Assembly: GCA_963741315.1 (NCBI GenBank)
Contig: CAVUHK010000005.1
Span: 434,001 to 498,000, forward strand
Origin: PALSA-1003 sp963741315
GTDB lineage: Bacteria > Pseudomonadota > Gammaproteobacteria > Burkholderiales > Casimicrobiaceae
Length of the DNA stretch: 64,000 bases
Direction of reading: 5' to 3'
Part shown: positions 54,759-63,521 of the stretch, piece by piece
Layout of the letters: the number at the start of each line of letters is the position of its first letter
Numbering within the stretch: the first letter of the stretch is position 1
The notes under the pieces: generated by a model
Databases searched by the model: none
What the model was told of the DNA's origin: nothing
What the model saw: only the letters and a program-made list of their open reading frames with translations
Translations under genes and position numbers: made by a program

Positions 54759-55217
54759 CTAGCGGGCGCCACCGGTTCGATCGCGCAGCAGGCGCTGCCG
54801 CTCACGATTCCAGTCGCGTTCCTTTTCGGTGGCGCGCTTGTCGTATTGCTTCTTGCCCTTGGCGAGGCCGATTTCGAGCTTGATCCGGCCGCCCCTGAAG
54901 TGCAGGTCGAGCGGAACCAGCGTGTAGCCCGCTCGCTCGACCTTGCCGACCATGCGGTTGATCTCGATGCGGTGCATGAGCAACTTGCGAGTGCGCGTCG
55001 GATCGGGACGGATGTGAGTCGACGCGGTCGGCAGGGGCATGATGTGTGCGCCGAACAGGACGATCTCTCCGCTCTTGATAAGGACGTACGCCTCCTTCAA
55101 TTGCGCGCGACCGGCACGGATGGCCTTGACTTCCCAGCCCTCGAGCGCGAGACCCGCCTCGAATTTTTCCTCGACAAAATAGTCGTGATAGGCTTTTCTG
55201 TTGGCGACGATGCTCAT
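54759..55217 (-). CDS. smpB: SsrA-binding protein SmpB
   Basis: The 152-residue protein starts MSIVANRKAYHDYFVEEKFE and has GWEVKAIRAGRAQLKEAYV and RTRKLLMHRIEI, with the basic C-terminal tail GLAKGKKQYDKR. It brings tmRNA to stalled ribosomes. The tmRNA gene ssrA is not in this window. It is divergent from ratA with a 36-base gap, as in many proteobacteria. Confidence 0.97.
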   Translation of the reverse strand: MSIVANRKAYHDYFVEEKFEAGLALEGWEVKAIRAGRAQLKEAYVLIKSGEIVLFGAHIMPLPTASTHIRPDPTRTRKLLMHRIEINRMVGKVERAGYTLVPLDLHFRGGRIKLEIGLAKGKKQYDKRATEKERDWNRERQRLLRDRTGGAR

Positions 55218-55253
55218 CTGCGGTTCCAGGTTCTCACTCCATCCATTGTAACA

Positions 55254-55688
55254 ATGGCCAGCGTGCACAAATCGGTACTCGTGCCCTACAGCGCGGCGCA
55301 GATGTTCGCCCTGGTGGAGCGCAGCGAGGACTATCCACGATTCCTGCCGTGGTGCGCCGGGGCACAGGCGCTCGAACGGGACGGCGAGCGCGTCGTGGTG
55401 CGCATCGACATCGACTTCCGCGGCGTGCGCGCCCATTTCACGACGGACAACCGGAATCTGCCGTCCGAGCGCATCGTCATGCAGCTGCGCGACGGACCGT
55501 TTCGCCGTCTCGAGGGGCGCTGGCAGTTCCGCGAACTCGCGGCAAGCGCATGCAAGGTCGAATTCGACCTCGACTACGAATTCAGCAGCGCCGCCCTGTC
55601 GAAGGTCGTCGGACCGGTGTTCAATTACATCGCAGACAGTTTCATCGACGCCTTCGTCAAGCGCGCCGAAACGGTGTACGCGGCGTGA
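55254..55688 (+). CDS. ratA: RatA family START-like protein (coenzyme Q10-binding/toxin type)
   Basis: The 144-residue polyketide-cyclase/START protein has SVLVPYSAAQMFALVERSED, YPRFLPWCAGA and GPFRRLEGRWQF. In E. coli, RatA (PasT) blocks 70S assembly, and the COQ10 homologues bind ubiquinone. The ATG is at 55254. Its stop overlaps the GTG start of rnfH, the standard pair. Confidence 0.92.
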   Translation: MASVHKSVLVPYSAAQMFALVERSEDYPRFLPWCAGAQALERDGERVVVRIDIDFRGVRAHFTTDNRNLPSERIVMQLRDGPFRRLEGRWQFRELAASACKVEFDLDYEFSSAALSKVVGPVFNYIADSFIDAFVKRAETVYAA

Positions 55689-55972
55689 AGCAAATCGTCG
55701 TCACTGTCGTCTATGCGCTGCGCGAACGCGCGACCGAGATCGAGCTGCAACTGCCCGAGGGCGCAACCGTCGCGCAGGCACTTGCAGGCTCCGGACTCGC
55801 GGCGCTGCATCCCGAAACAGACATCGCACACTGCCCGGTCGGCATCTTTGGCAAAGCCACCGTACGGCACGCGATCGTGGCCGATGGCGATCGGATCGAA
55901 GTCTACCGGCCGCTCCAGGTCGATCCGAAGGAACTGCGTCGCAGGCGCGCAACGCGTCGGCCGCAGCGCTGA
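55685..55972 (+). CDS. rnfH: RnfH family ubiquitin-like protein
   Basis: The 95-residue protein shows the beta-grasp fold: KQIVVTVVYALRERATEIEL, then LPEGATVAQAL, and RIEVYRPLQVDPKELRRRR at the end. The GTG at 55685 overlaps the ratA stop as GTGA. RnfH (also called RatB or PasI) is always found next to ratA. Its role is not settled. Confidence 0.9.
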   Translation: MKQIVVTVVYALRERATEIELQLPEGATVAQALAGSGLAALHPETDIAHCPVGIFGKATVRHAIVADGDRIEVYRPLQVDPKELRRRRATRRPQR

Positions 55973-55985
55973 GGAACGCTCCGCG

Positions 55986-56657
55986 TCAGGACTTGGCGCC
56001 GCGTTGACGCAAGCTCTTTTCGAGGTCGAAAAAGCCGCCGCGATCCGCCCACGCCCGCGCGCTGGCGCCGTTTTCATTGCGGTGATTGATGTCGGCGCCC
56101 TTGGCAAGCAGCAGGTCGACGGTGGCAGCGTGGCCGCCGCGCGCCGCCATCATCAGCGGCGTCGTGCCATTGGCGGATTCCGCGTCGACTTTGGCGCCCG
56201 AATCGAGGAGATAGCGCACGACTTCGGTCTGGCCGGTCGACGACGCATACGCCAGCGGCGTCCATCCTGGCGGATTGATTTCGGCGCCGCGCGCATGGAG
56301 TTTCTTGACGATGACCAGGTGCCCGCCGAGCGCGGCAACCATGATCGCGGTGTCGCCGAAGCGATTTTTTGCGTCGACCTTGGCTCCCGCTTTCAACAGC
56401 AGATCGACCGTCGGATTGAATCCCGCGCGTGCGGCGACCAGCAGCACCGGATCGGCGCTGGGGTCGACGGTATTGGGGTCGACGCCGCGGGCGAGCAGCG
56501 CCGCGACGTCGTCGGAGCGGTCGATCGCCACCGACTCGATGAAACGGTCGTAGAGCGACTGCGGCTGCGCCTGGGCTTGCGCCTGCGCCGGCATCAGCGT
56601 GAATTGCGCCAGCATGGTGGCCGCGGCGACGCCGCGAACTAGATCATTGAACTGCAT
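55986..56657 (-). CDS. Exported ankyrin-repeat protein
   Basis: The 223-residue protein has a signal peptide with four QA repeats near the cleavage site (PAQAQAQAQPQ). Five ankyrin repeats follow (for example NGTTPLMMAARGGHAATVDL and LLLAKGADIN). It overlaps the tatD stop by 14 bases, so it is translated with it. The ATG at 56657 is chosen over GTG at 56660. It resembles the truncated protein at 2-538. The binding partner is unknown. Confidence 0.88.
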   Translation of the reverse strand: MQFNDLVRGVAAATMLAQFTLMPAQAQAQAQPQSLYDRFIESVAIDRSDDVAALLARGVDPNTVDPSADPVLLVAARAGFNPTVDLLLKAGAKVDAKNRFGDTAIMVAALGGHLVIVKKLHARGAEINPPGWTPLAYASSTGQTEVVRYLLDSGAKVDAESANGTTPLMMAARGGHAATVDLLLAKGADINHRNENGASARAWADRGGFFDLEKSLRQRGAKS

Positions 56658-57420
56658 CACGAATCCCGAAGAGTTGGAAAAAATTGGCCGATGTGGCCGC
56701 GGCGACAGCTTCGACCGGGATTCCGCGCAGGCGTGCGATTTCCTCGGCGACGTGGCGGACGTACGCGGGCTGATTCAGCTTGCCGCGAAACGGCACCGGC
56801 GCGAGATACGGCGAGTCGGTCTCGATGAGCATGCGCTCGAGCGGCACGCGACGCGCTACATCCTTGATCGCGAGCGCGTTCTTGAAGGTGACGATGCCCG
56901 AGAACGAGATATGGAAGCCCAGTTCCAGCGCAGCCGCGGCGACATCCCATGTTTCGGTGAAGCAGTGCATGACGCCTCCCACCCGGTCCGCGCCCTCCTC
57001 GCGCATGATCGCCAGCGTGTCGTCCGCGGCCGAACGGGTGTGGATCACCAGCGGTTTGCCGCATTGGCGGGCGGCCCGGATGTGGGTGCGGAAGCGCCGG
57101 CGCTGCCATTCCAGGTCCCCGGTCAGGCGGTAGTAGTCGAGACCGGTCTCACCGATGGCAACCACCTTGGGCTGCTGCGCGAGGCGGCAGAGGTCGTCGA
57201 TCGACGGCTCGGGCGTGTCCTCGTAGTCCGGATGCACCCCGACGCTGGCGTAGATGTTGGCGTGTTCCGCGGCGAGGGCGAGCACCCCGGGCAATTCCGG
57301 CAGGTTCACGCCGATGCACAGCGCATGCGTGACCTGCTGCTCGGCCATGGCGTCGAGCAGCGCCGGGAGCTTGCCGACGAGCTCCGGAAAATTGATGTGG
57401 CAGTGGGAATCAACGAACAT
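56644..57420 (-). CDS. tatD: TatD family metal-dependent deoxyribonuclease
   Basis: The 258-residue TIM-barrel hydrolase starts MFVDSHCHINFPEL (metal His pair), then GETGLDYYR (metal Glu), IHTRSAADD, MHCFTETWD and ETDSPYLAPVP. This is a full family set. TatD/YcfH proteins act on DNA ends and in repair; YcfH is the neighbour of holB and pilZ in many proteobacteria, as here. The ATG at 57420 matches that N-terminus. Confidence 0.93.
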   Translation of the reverse strand: MFVDSHCHINFPELVGKLPALLDAMAEQQVTHALCIGVNLPELPGVLALAAEHANIYASVGVHPDYEDTPEPSIDDLCRLAQQPKVVAIGETGLDYYRLTGDLEWQRRRFRTHIRAARQCGKPLVIHTRSAADDTLAIMREEGADRVGGVMHCFTETWDVAAAALELGFHISFSGIVTFKNALAIKDVARRVPLERMLIETDSPYLAPVPFRGKLNQPAYVRHVAEEIARLRGIPVEAVAAATSANFFQLFGIRDAVQ

Positions 57421-57485
57421 GAGGACCAACGTGCTTCCGGCGGCGCAGGCGCGAGCCTGTGCCGCCTCGACACGTACCCTGGACA

Positions 57486-57869
57486 CTACATGGTGTGCGT
57501 GGGACGGTTCGACGCGAGCGTCTCGCCGAGGATTTTCTCGATGGTCGCGCGTGCTGCGGCGCCGGTATCATCGCGGGTGAACTGAACGCCGATGCCCTGC
57601 GTCCGATTCCCCTGGACGCCTTCGGGAGTCACCCACACGACCTTGCCTTGCACGGCGATGCGTTGCGGGTCGTCCATCAGCGAGAGCAGCATGAAGACTT
57701 CCTCGCCGAGCTGATACTGGCGGTTGGTCGGAATGAAGATGCCACCGCCCGCCAGGAACGGCATGTACGCCGCATAGAGCGCGGCCTTTTCGCGAATGTT
57801 GAGCGACAGCACCCCCGGCCGCGCGACGGAGGCGGGCCCGGAACTGCCGTTGGAACGGTCTGTCGCCAT
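57486..57869 (-). CDS. pilZ: PilZ domain protein (type IV pilus PilZ)
   Basis: The 127-residue protein has SLNIREKAALYAAYMPFLAG, GGIFIPTNRQYQLGEEVFML and VWVTPEGVQGNRTQGIGVQF. It lacks the N-terminal RxxxR that binds c-di-GMP in most PilZ proteins, as does P. aeruginosa PilZ, which works in pilus biogenesis through PilB/FimX. It lies 62 bases after holB and 65 before tatD, the standard holB-pilZ-tatD order. Confidence 0.92.
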   Translation of the reverse strand: MATDRSNGSSGPASVARPGVLSLNIREKAALYAAYMPFLAGGGIFIPTNRQYQLGEEVFMLLSLMDDPQRIAVQGKVVWVTPEGVQGNRTQGIGVQFTRDDTGAAARATIEKILGETLASNRPTHTM

Positions 57870-57931
57870 ACTTGCTTCGGTCAAGGTCCTGATAATATTG
57901 TCCGCACTGCCGTCGGACGCGTCGGCGCGCC

Positions 57932-58981
57932 TCAGCGCGCCTTCGGCCGCGCGAACAGGTCCCGATATTCGAACAACAGCGTCTCGGCAACCAGCCGCGG
58001 TTGAAGCGGATGCGACAGCAGCGCGCGCTGCCGCAACAGCGACCGATGATAGCGGAACAGGGGCACCCGCGCCACCCGCCCCGCCAACTCGCCCAGCGCC
58101 GCGCGGCGGTCGGGATGGAATCGCGGCTCCCCGCCGCTGACGACCGCGGCGAGGTCTGCGGTCCAGGTCAGCAGCCACGACACGGCCGCTGCCAGTTCAG
58201 GCTTGCGCTGATCCTTGGGCAGCGCATCGAGCCGCGCACCGATCGCGACCGGCGAGAGGCGCTCCGGACGCACCAGTTCGGCGAGCAGCGCCTCGCGCGC
58301 GCGCTGCAGGTCGGCGTGCGCGAGCTCCAGCGCCAGCCCGGGGGCGCCGCCAGCCTGTGCCAGCAGCGATGGAGCGTTTTCGACACCGCGTTCGGCAAGC
58401 CAGGGCGCGGCGACGGCTGGATCCGGATACGGCAATGGAAGCCTTCGACAGCGGCTAACCAGCGTCGCCGCGAGGCGACCCGGCTGGTGAGTCACCAGCA
58501 ACAGATACGTGCCCGGCGGCGGCTCCTCGAGCGTCTTGAGCAACGCGTTCGCGGCCGCGCCGTTGAGCGCTTCCGCGGGCACGATCACCGCCACCTTGGC
58601 GCGGCCGCGATGGGAGGACAGCATCGCGAAATCGATGAGGTCGCGGATAGGTTCCACGGTGATCGTATCGACCGGCGTCGCGTTGCCGTCGTCGTCGTAC
58701 GTGACCGGCTCGACCGTGCGCAGATCGGGGTGCGTGCCGCGGCGCACGAGGTTGCAACCAACACACGTTCCGCAGGCACCCCCCGCGGGTTGCGGTGATT
58801 CGCACAGGAGTGCCTGCGCCAGATGCAGCGCGAGCACGCGCTTACCGATGCCGCGCGGTCCCGCGAGCAGCAGTGCGTGCGGCCAGCGATCTCGCGCGGC
58901 AACGGTCGCGGCTGCGGTGTGCTCCAACCAGGGCGGCAACGGTTCCCACGTCGCAACGTCGAGTGCGATCTCGTCACTCAT
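57932..58981 (-). CDS. holB: DNA polymerase III subunit delta'
   Basis: The 349-residue clamp-loader subunit has a Walker-A-like GPRGIGKRVLA, the zinc module GACGTCVGCNLVRRG, VIVPAEALNGAAANALLKTL and LLLVTHQPGRL. The C-terminal delta'-type helical domain follows. It loads the sliding clamp with delta and gamma/tau. The ATG overlaps the tmk stop as ATGA. Confidence 0.94.
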   Translation of the reverse strand: MSDEIALDVATWEPLPPWLEHTAAATVAARDRWPHALLLAGPRGIGKRVLALHLAQALLCESPQPAGGACGTCVGCNLVRRGTHPDLRTVEPVTYDDDGNATPVDTITVEPIRDLIDFAMLSSHRGRAKVAVIVPAEALNGAAANALLKTLEEPPPGTYLLLVTHQPGRLAATLVSRCRRLPLPYPDPAVAAPWLAERGVENAPSLLAQAGGAPGLALELAHADLQRAREALLAELVRPERLSPVAIGARLDALPKDQRKPELAAAVSWLLTWTADLAAVVSGGEPRFHPDRRAALGELAGRVARVPLFRYHRSLLRQRALLSHPLQPRLVAETLLFEYRDLFARPKAR

Positions 58982-59598
58982 AGCGCGGAAACGATCGCTC
59001 CGAGTTGCGCGCGCACGTCGTCCGGGCTCTTCGTGCCGTCGATCACGCGGCAACGCCGCGGCTCCTCGGCGGCGCGAGCGAGATAGGCAGCGCGCACGCG
59101 CTCGAAGAACTCGGACTGCTGGCGCTCGAACTTGTCGAGCACACGACCTTGGGCCAGGCGCTCGCGACCCACCGCGACCGGGATGTCGAAGATGATCGTG
59201 AGGTCCGGTTGCGTGCCGTCGAGCACCGAACGCTCGAGCTCGGCGATGCGTGCCGCGTCGACACCGCGTCCGCCTCCCTGATAGGCGAAGGTCGCATCGG
59301 TAAAGCGATCGCACACGACCCATTCGCCTGCCGCCAGCCGCGGCCAGATTTCGCGTTCGCAGTGCTCGCGCCGTGCCGCGAACATCAGCAGCGTTTCGGC
59401 CAACGGCGCCATTGTTTCGTGCAACAGGACTTCACGCAGCCGTTCGCCGAGCGCGGTGCCTCCCGGTTCGCGCGTCAGCCAGACGCGGTGGCCCTTGCGC
59501 TCGAGCTGCTCCTTGAGCCACGGCAGGTGCGTGCTCTTGCCGGCACCGTCGATGCCTTCGACGGTGATCAGCAGGCCACGGCGGATTGTGTCGGTCAT
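58978..59598 (-). CDS. tmk: Thymidylate kinase
   Basis: The 206-residue kinase has the P-loop EGIDGAGKSTHL, TREPGGTALGERLREVLL, the DRF motif CDRFTDATFAYQGGGRG and the LID region with basic residues. It phosphorylates dTMP to dTDP. The ATG at 59598 is used; the open frame upstream has no start that fits. It follows mltG by 22 bases. Confidence 0.97.
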   Translation of the reverse strand: MTDTIRRGLLITVEGIDGAGKSTHLPWLKEQLERKGHRVWLTREPGGTALGERLREVLLHETMAPLAETLLMFAARREHCEREIWPRLAAGEWVVCDRFTDATFAYQGGGRGVDAARIAELERSVLDGTQPDLTIIFDIPVAVGRERLAQGRVLDKFERQQSEFFERVRAAYLARAAEEPRRCRVIDGTKSPDDVRAQLGAIVSAL

Positions 59599-59620
59599 GT
59601 GCGAGGAAGGTGCCGAAAAA

Positions 59621-60610
59621 CTAGCGAGCACCCTTCTGATATTTTGCCACGGCCCGATTGTGGTCCGCGAGATTGGACGAGAACTCGCTGCTGCCGTTGC
59701 CGCGCGCAACGAAGTAGAGATACGGCGACGTCGGCGGATGCAGCACTGCGTCGAGCGAGGCCTGGCTGGGCATCGCGATTGGCGTCGGCGGCAGGCCGTC
59801 GCGGGTGTAGGTATTGAACGGCTGGTCGGCGTCCAGATCGCGCCGGCGCAAGTTGCCGTCGAAGCGTTCGCCCAATCCGTAAATCACCGTCGGATCGGTC
59901 TGCAGGCGCATGCCCTGGCGTAGCCGATTGACGAACACCGCGGCGATGAGCGGGCGATCGGCGGCGCGTCCGGTTTCCTTTTCGACGATCGAAGCCAGGA
60001 TCAGCGCCTGGTCGGGCGTGACGAGCGGCAGACCAGGCTCGCGCGCAGTCCACGCGAGCGCGAGGCGGTCCTGCATCGTCCGGTTGGCGCGCGTCAGGAT
60101 CGACGCATCGGTCGAACCTGCTGCGAAGAAATAGGTGTCCGGGAAGAACCAGCCTTCGGGTGAGGTCGCCGTCGCACCGATTTTCTGCATCAGTTCCGCA
60201 TCGGGAAGATCGGCGACCGTTGTCTTCAGCGCGGGGTTGGCCTTGAGCGCGGCGCGCAGGTCGCGCATATTCCAGCCTTCGACGATGGTGAACGCGCTCT
60301 GCGTGACATCGCCTTGCGTCAGCTTGGCCAGTAGCGCGGCGAGCGTGATGCCCTCGGAGATTTCGTAGTTGCCGGCCTTGATCGCGCGGTCGACACCGTA
60401 GGCGCGGCCGAGCGCGACCAACGTCCAGTCGGCAGGAATGATTGCGGCAGCACTGAGTTCGCGCGCGACCGAGCGCAATGTCGCGCCGGGTTTCACGCCG
60501 AATGCATAGGGCGACTGCGGGAGCGGCAACGCCTGCCGCGTCGCCCAGAAGTACGCTGCCGTGACCACCAGCGCCACGACAGCCAGCAGCCCTATGATTC
60601 CACGTCGCAC
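59621..60610 (-). CDS. mltG: Endolytic murein transglycosylase MltG
   Basis: The 329-residue YceG-like protein has one N-terminal membrane anchor (about 4-23), a LysM-like region, and the catalytic Glu in ILASIVEKETGRAADR followed by NRLRQGMRLQTDPTVIYG. It cuts nascent glycan strands in the periplasm. A gene for the usual pabC/ygfZ partner is not adjacent here. It starts the mltG-tmk-holB-pilZ-tatD operon. Confidence 0.96.
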   Translation of the reverse strand: MRRGIIGLLAVVALVVTAAYFWATRQALPLPQSPYAFGVKPGATLRSVARELSAAAIIPADWTLVALGRAYGVDRAIKAGNYEISEGITLAALLAKLTQGDVTQSAFTIVEGWNMRDLRAALKANPALKTTVADLPDAELMQKIGATATSPEGWFFPDTYFFAAGSTDASILTRANRTMQDRLALAWTAREPGLPLVTPDQALILASIVEKETGRAADRPLIAAVFVNRLRQGMRLQTDPTVIYGLGERFDGNLRRRDLDADQPFNTYTRDGLPPTPIAMPSQASLDAVLHPPTSPYLYFVARGNGSSEFSSNLADHNRAVAKYQKGAR

Positions 60611-60642
60611 CGAAGCACCGCCAAACGAATCGAGTGCGCGCG

Positions 60643-60650
60643 ATTATAAT
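60643..60650. promoter_or_regulatory. Shared palindromic -10 (ATTATAAT) between mltG and gspG
   Basis: ATTATAAT reads as TATAAT on both strands (60645-60650 plus, 60643-60648 minus). It sits in the 46-base divergent gap. For gspG the expected start point falls at about 60657, the base of the ATG, so the transcript would be leaderless or use the ATG at 60666. For mltG the leader would be about 26 bases. -35 elements are weak on both sides. Confidence 0.55.
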
Positions 60651-60656
60651 GGCTGC

Positions 60657-61100
60657 ATGTCCGCCATGTTCCGCGATCTTCGCCGCGCTCGGGGATTCAC
60701 GCTGGTCGAAGTCCTCGTCGTCATCGTCATCCTCGGTATTCTCGCCGCGCTGGTCGTACCGCGCGTGCTCGAGCGTCCCGACGAAGCGCGCGTCATCGCC
60801 GCGAAAAATGACATTGCCGCGATCATGCAGGCACTCAAGCTCTATCGGCTCGACAACGGTCGTTATCCGACCACCGACCAGGGACTCGCCGCGCTGGTCG
60901 CGCGTCCGACGCAGCCGCCACCACCACCGAACTGGAAAGCGAACGGGTATCTCGAGCGGCTGCCCAAGGATCCGTGGGGAACGCCGTATCAATACCTCAA
61001 TCCAGGACTGCGCGGCGAGATCGACGTGTTCAGCTTCGGTGCCGATGGTGCGCCAGGCGGCTCCGGATTCGACGCCGATATCGGCTCATGGGAACTGTAG
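60657..61100 (+). CDS. gspG: Type II secretion major pseudopilin GspG
   Basis: The 147-residue protein has a prepilin leader cut after RRARG, then FTLVEVLVVIVILGILAALV, the TTDQGLAALV segment and the calcium-loop region DPWGTPYQYLNPG. It is the major pseudopilin of the T2SS. The ATG at 60657 lies 6 bases past a perfect TATAAT; ATG at 60666 is an alternative that would leave a 6-residue basic leader. It opens the gspGHIJKL operon. Confidence 0.93.
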   Translation: MSAMFRDLRRARGFTLVEVLVVIVILGILAALVVPRVLERPDEARVIAAKNDIAAIMQALKLYRLDNGRYPTTDQGLAALVARPTQPPPPPNWKANGYLERLPKDPWGTPYQYLNPGLRGEIDVFSFGADGAPGGSGFDADIGSWEL

Positions 61101-61117
61101 ACGCGCGGTACCGGCTG

Positions 61118-61609
61118 ATGCCGCGACGTCACGGCGGCTTTACCCTGGCCGAGATGCTGGTGGTGATCCTGGTGATCGGATTGGCTGCGGGCTTCGCCTA
61201 CGCGCGCCTCGATGCCGATCCGCGCCAGGCCATGGAACGCGAAGCCCGGCGCCTGGCCGCGGCCCTCGAGCACGCTGCCGCGCTCGCTCAGTGGCGCAAC
61301 CAGACCCTCGGCGTCGCGGCAAGCGGCGCGGGCTATCGCTTCTGGCGGCGCGAACCCGGCGCCGACGGCGATCGCTGGGTGCCGGTAACCGACGACGACG
61401 TCCTCCAGGCGCACGCATTGCCCGCCGACATCGCGGTCACGGTGCGCGATTACGCGGGACAGCCCGTGGCCGCCGACGCGATCCTGCCGCTCGCCGCCAG
61501 CGGTCGCAACGAACCGTACACGATAGTTGTCAGCTCCCCTGAATGGCGCGTCCTGCTCGTCGCCGATCCGCTCAATCGCGTCGCGCTTACCGCAACGGCG
61601 CCGCGCTAG
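61118..61609 (+). CDS. gspH: Type II secretion minor pseudopilin GspH
   Basis: The 163-residue protein has the short leader MPRRHGG before FTLAEMLVVILVIGLAAGF. Sequence similarity after the helix is low, as usual for GspH, with WRREPGADGDRWVPV. The ATG at 61118 gives a normal leader; ATG at 61088 would overlap gspG by 13 bases. The C-terminal part has the expected beta-rich pattern. Confidence 0.85.
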   Translation: MPRRHGGFTLAEMLVVILVIGLAAGFAYARLDADPRQAMEREARRLAAALEHAAALAQWRNQTLGVAASGAGYRFWRREPGADGDRWVPVTDDDVLQAHALPADIAVTVRDYAGQPVAADAILPLAASGRNEPYTIVVSSPEWRVLLVADPLNRVALTATAPR

Positions 61610-61974
61610 TATCGCGATCCGCGGGTTTTACGCTGGTCGAGGTGCTGGTCGCGCTGGCGATCGTCGCCGTTGCGCTGGCGGCCGGTTTTCGCAGCGTGGC
61701 GCAAAGCGCCGAAGCCGCGACCGTGCTCAAATCGCGCACGCTGGCGCTCTGGGTCGCGCAGAATCGGCTCGCCGCAGCACAACTCGAAACTCCGCTGCCC
61801 GGGACGGGCGAACGCAACGGCAATGCCGCGCAGGCTGGAGCGACCTTCGCCTGGCATGAAACGGTCGGCGGCACGCCCAATCCGGCGTTTCGCAAGATCG
61901 AAATCACGGTCGCCGACGTATCGGCTCCCGACCACGTGCTGGCGCGACTGGTCGGCTACCTCGGGCAGCGCTGA
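61543..61974 (+). CDS. gspI: Type II secretion minor pseudopilin GspI
   Basis: The 143-residue protein has FTLVEVLVALAIVAVALAAG preceded by a leader of 28 residues, rich in Arg. The only available ATG is at 61543, which overlaps gspH by 67 bases. No GTG or TTG closer to the prepilin site is in frame, so a long leader or a non-standard start must be used. WVAQNRLAAAQLE is typical of GspI. Confidence 0.85.
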   Translation: MARPARRRSAQSRRAYRNGAALVSRSAGFTLVEVLVALAIVAVALAAGFRSVAQSAEAATVLKSRTLALWVAQNRLAAAQLETPLPGTGERNGNAAQAGATFAWHETVGGTPNPAFRKIEITVADVSAPDHVLARLVGYLGQR

Positions 61975-62565
61975 ATGCGAATCCCGCGCCGCGGCTTCAC
62001 GCTGCTCGAAGTGCTCATCGCAGTCGCGATCGTCGCCACCATCGCCGTGCTCGGTTACCGCGCGGTCGCCGCGCTGGCCGACAGCGAGACGCGGCTGTCG
62101 GCGGAAGCGGCGCGCTGGCGCGCTCTCGACGGCTTTTTCGCGCGCCTCGAGGGCGACCTGCGCGAAGCGGTGCCGCGCAGCGCGCGCCTGGGTACCCAGC
62201 GCGAAGCCGCGTGGGTCGGCGCGGTCGCCGACTCCGACGGCAACGCCGCGCTCAGCTTTTCGCGCGCCGGTCCCGAATTCAATCTGGAATCCGGGAGCAG
62301 CGGCCAGCGCCTGCAGTATCGCTTCCGGGAAGGCACGGTCGAAGTGCTGTACTGGACGGGCTACGACCGGGTGCCGACCGTCGTACCCACCGCCTACCCA
62401 TTGCTGTCCGACGTCGCGCGCTTTCGGCTTGCCTACCTGACCAAGGACGGCGCCTGGGTCAACGCGTGGCCGGTCACCGGCGACACCGACCTTCCCCGCG
62501 CGACGCGCGCCGAATTGACGCTGGCCAACGGCGAAGTTGTCGAGCGCTGGATGGCGCTGCGATGA
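61975..62565 (+). CDS. gspJ: Type II secretion minor pseudopilin GspJ
   Basis: The 196-residue protein has a short MRIPRRG leader followed by FTLLEVLIAVAIVATIAVLG. FARLEGDLREAVPR is the GspJ-type start of the globular domain. It begins directly after the gspI stop (TGAATG) and ends overlapping gspK by ATGA. It forms the GspI-J-K tip complex. Confidence 0.93.
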   Translation: MRIPRRGFTLLEVLIAVAIVATIAVLGYRAVAALADSETRLSAEAARWRALDGFFARLEGDLREAVPRSARLGTQREAAWVGAVADSDGNAALSFSRAGPEFNLESGSSGQRLQYRFREGTVEVLYWTGYDRVPTVVPTAYPLLSDVARFRLAYLTKDGAWVNAWPVTGDTDLPRATRAELTLANGEVVERWMALR

Positions 62566-63479
62566 AGCGGGCGACGCGCGGCGCGGCGATCATCCTGGCG
62601 ATGCTGCTGGCCGCGCTCGCCGCAACTATCGCCGCGACGCTGCTCTGGCAGCAGCAGCGCTGGATCAGCGATCACGAACATCGCCGCGACCAGGTGCAGG
62701 CACAGGCGCTGGCGATGGCAGGCGTGCAGTGGGCGCGACAGATCATCTACGACAATGCACCCGGAGGCGCACCGGTGCATACCGGACAGCCGTGGGCTTT
62801 GCGGCTGCCGGCGATACCGCTCGAGAACGGCTCGATCTCGGGTTATCTGGTCGATGCGCAGAGCCGAATCAACGTCAACAACCTTGCGATCGCCGCCAAT
62901 CGGCCGGCGACGCGTGCCGCACTGTCGCGACTGGTCGCGGCGCTGGGGTTGCCCGACGCCACCCTCGACGCATTCACCGACTGGGTCGACGACGACGACC
63001 GCGTCACCGCGCCCGGCGGTGCCGAGGACGCGTGGTACCTGGCGCAGCCCAGTCCGGGGCTCGCCGCCAACGCTCCCGTGACGCGCGCGAGCGAACTCAC
63101 CGCCGTGCGCGGCGCCAGCATCGCGCTGCTCATCGCGCTGCGCCCGTTTGTCGGCGCGCTCGATGCGCCGACGGCGGTGAACGTGAATACTGCGTCGCCG
63201 GAAGTGCTCGCCGCCGTCGCCAGCGGGCTCGATCGCGCCGGCGCGCTGGCGCTGGTCACCAAACGAACGCAACAGCCGTTCACGAGCGTCGCCGACTTCC
63301 GCTCGCGACTTCCGCGTCCGGACATCGCCTTCGACGATGCGCTGGTCACGGTCACCAGCAGCTGGTTCGAGGTGTCGATCGAGGCCCGCCAGGGCGACAC
63401 GCTGGCGCGAGCACGTGCACTGCTCAAACGCGCCGCGGGTCAGAATTGGCCGGTCGTCGTCTGGCAGACGGTCGAATGA
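62562..63479 (+). CDS. gspK: Type II secretion minor pseudopilin GspK
   Basis: The 305-residue protein has MKRATRGAAIILAMLLAALA and an atypical Gly-Ala cleavage site as in other GspK. It then shows DAQSRINVNNLA, FTDWVDDDDR and NVNTASPEVLAAVASGLDR, the two SAM-like metal-binding helical lobes. GspK caps the pseudopilus. The ATG overlaps the gspJ stop. The 42-base gap to gspL is the largest in this operon. Confidence 0.93.
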   Translation: MKRATRGAAIILAMLLAALAATIAATLLWQQQRWISDHEHRRDQVQAQALAMAGVQWARQIIYDNAPGGAPVHTGQPWALRLPAIPLENGSISGYLVDAQSRINVNNLAIAANRPATRAALSRLVAALGLPDATLDAFTDWVDDDDRVTAPGGAEDAWYLAQPSPGLAANAPVTRASELTAVRGASIALLIALRPFVGALDAPTAVNVNTASPEVLAAVASGLDRAGALALVTKRTQQPFTSVADFRSRLPRPDIAFDDALVTVTSSWFEVSIEARQGDTLARARALLKRAAGQNWPVVVWQTVE

Positions 63480-63521
63480 CCGGTCTGAGGCACCCCCGGC
63501 GTCGAGTAGAATCCGGCCACC

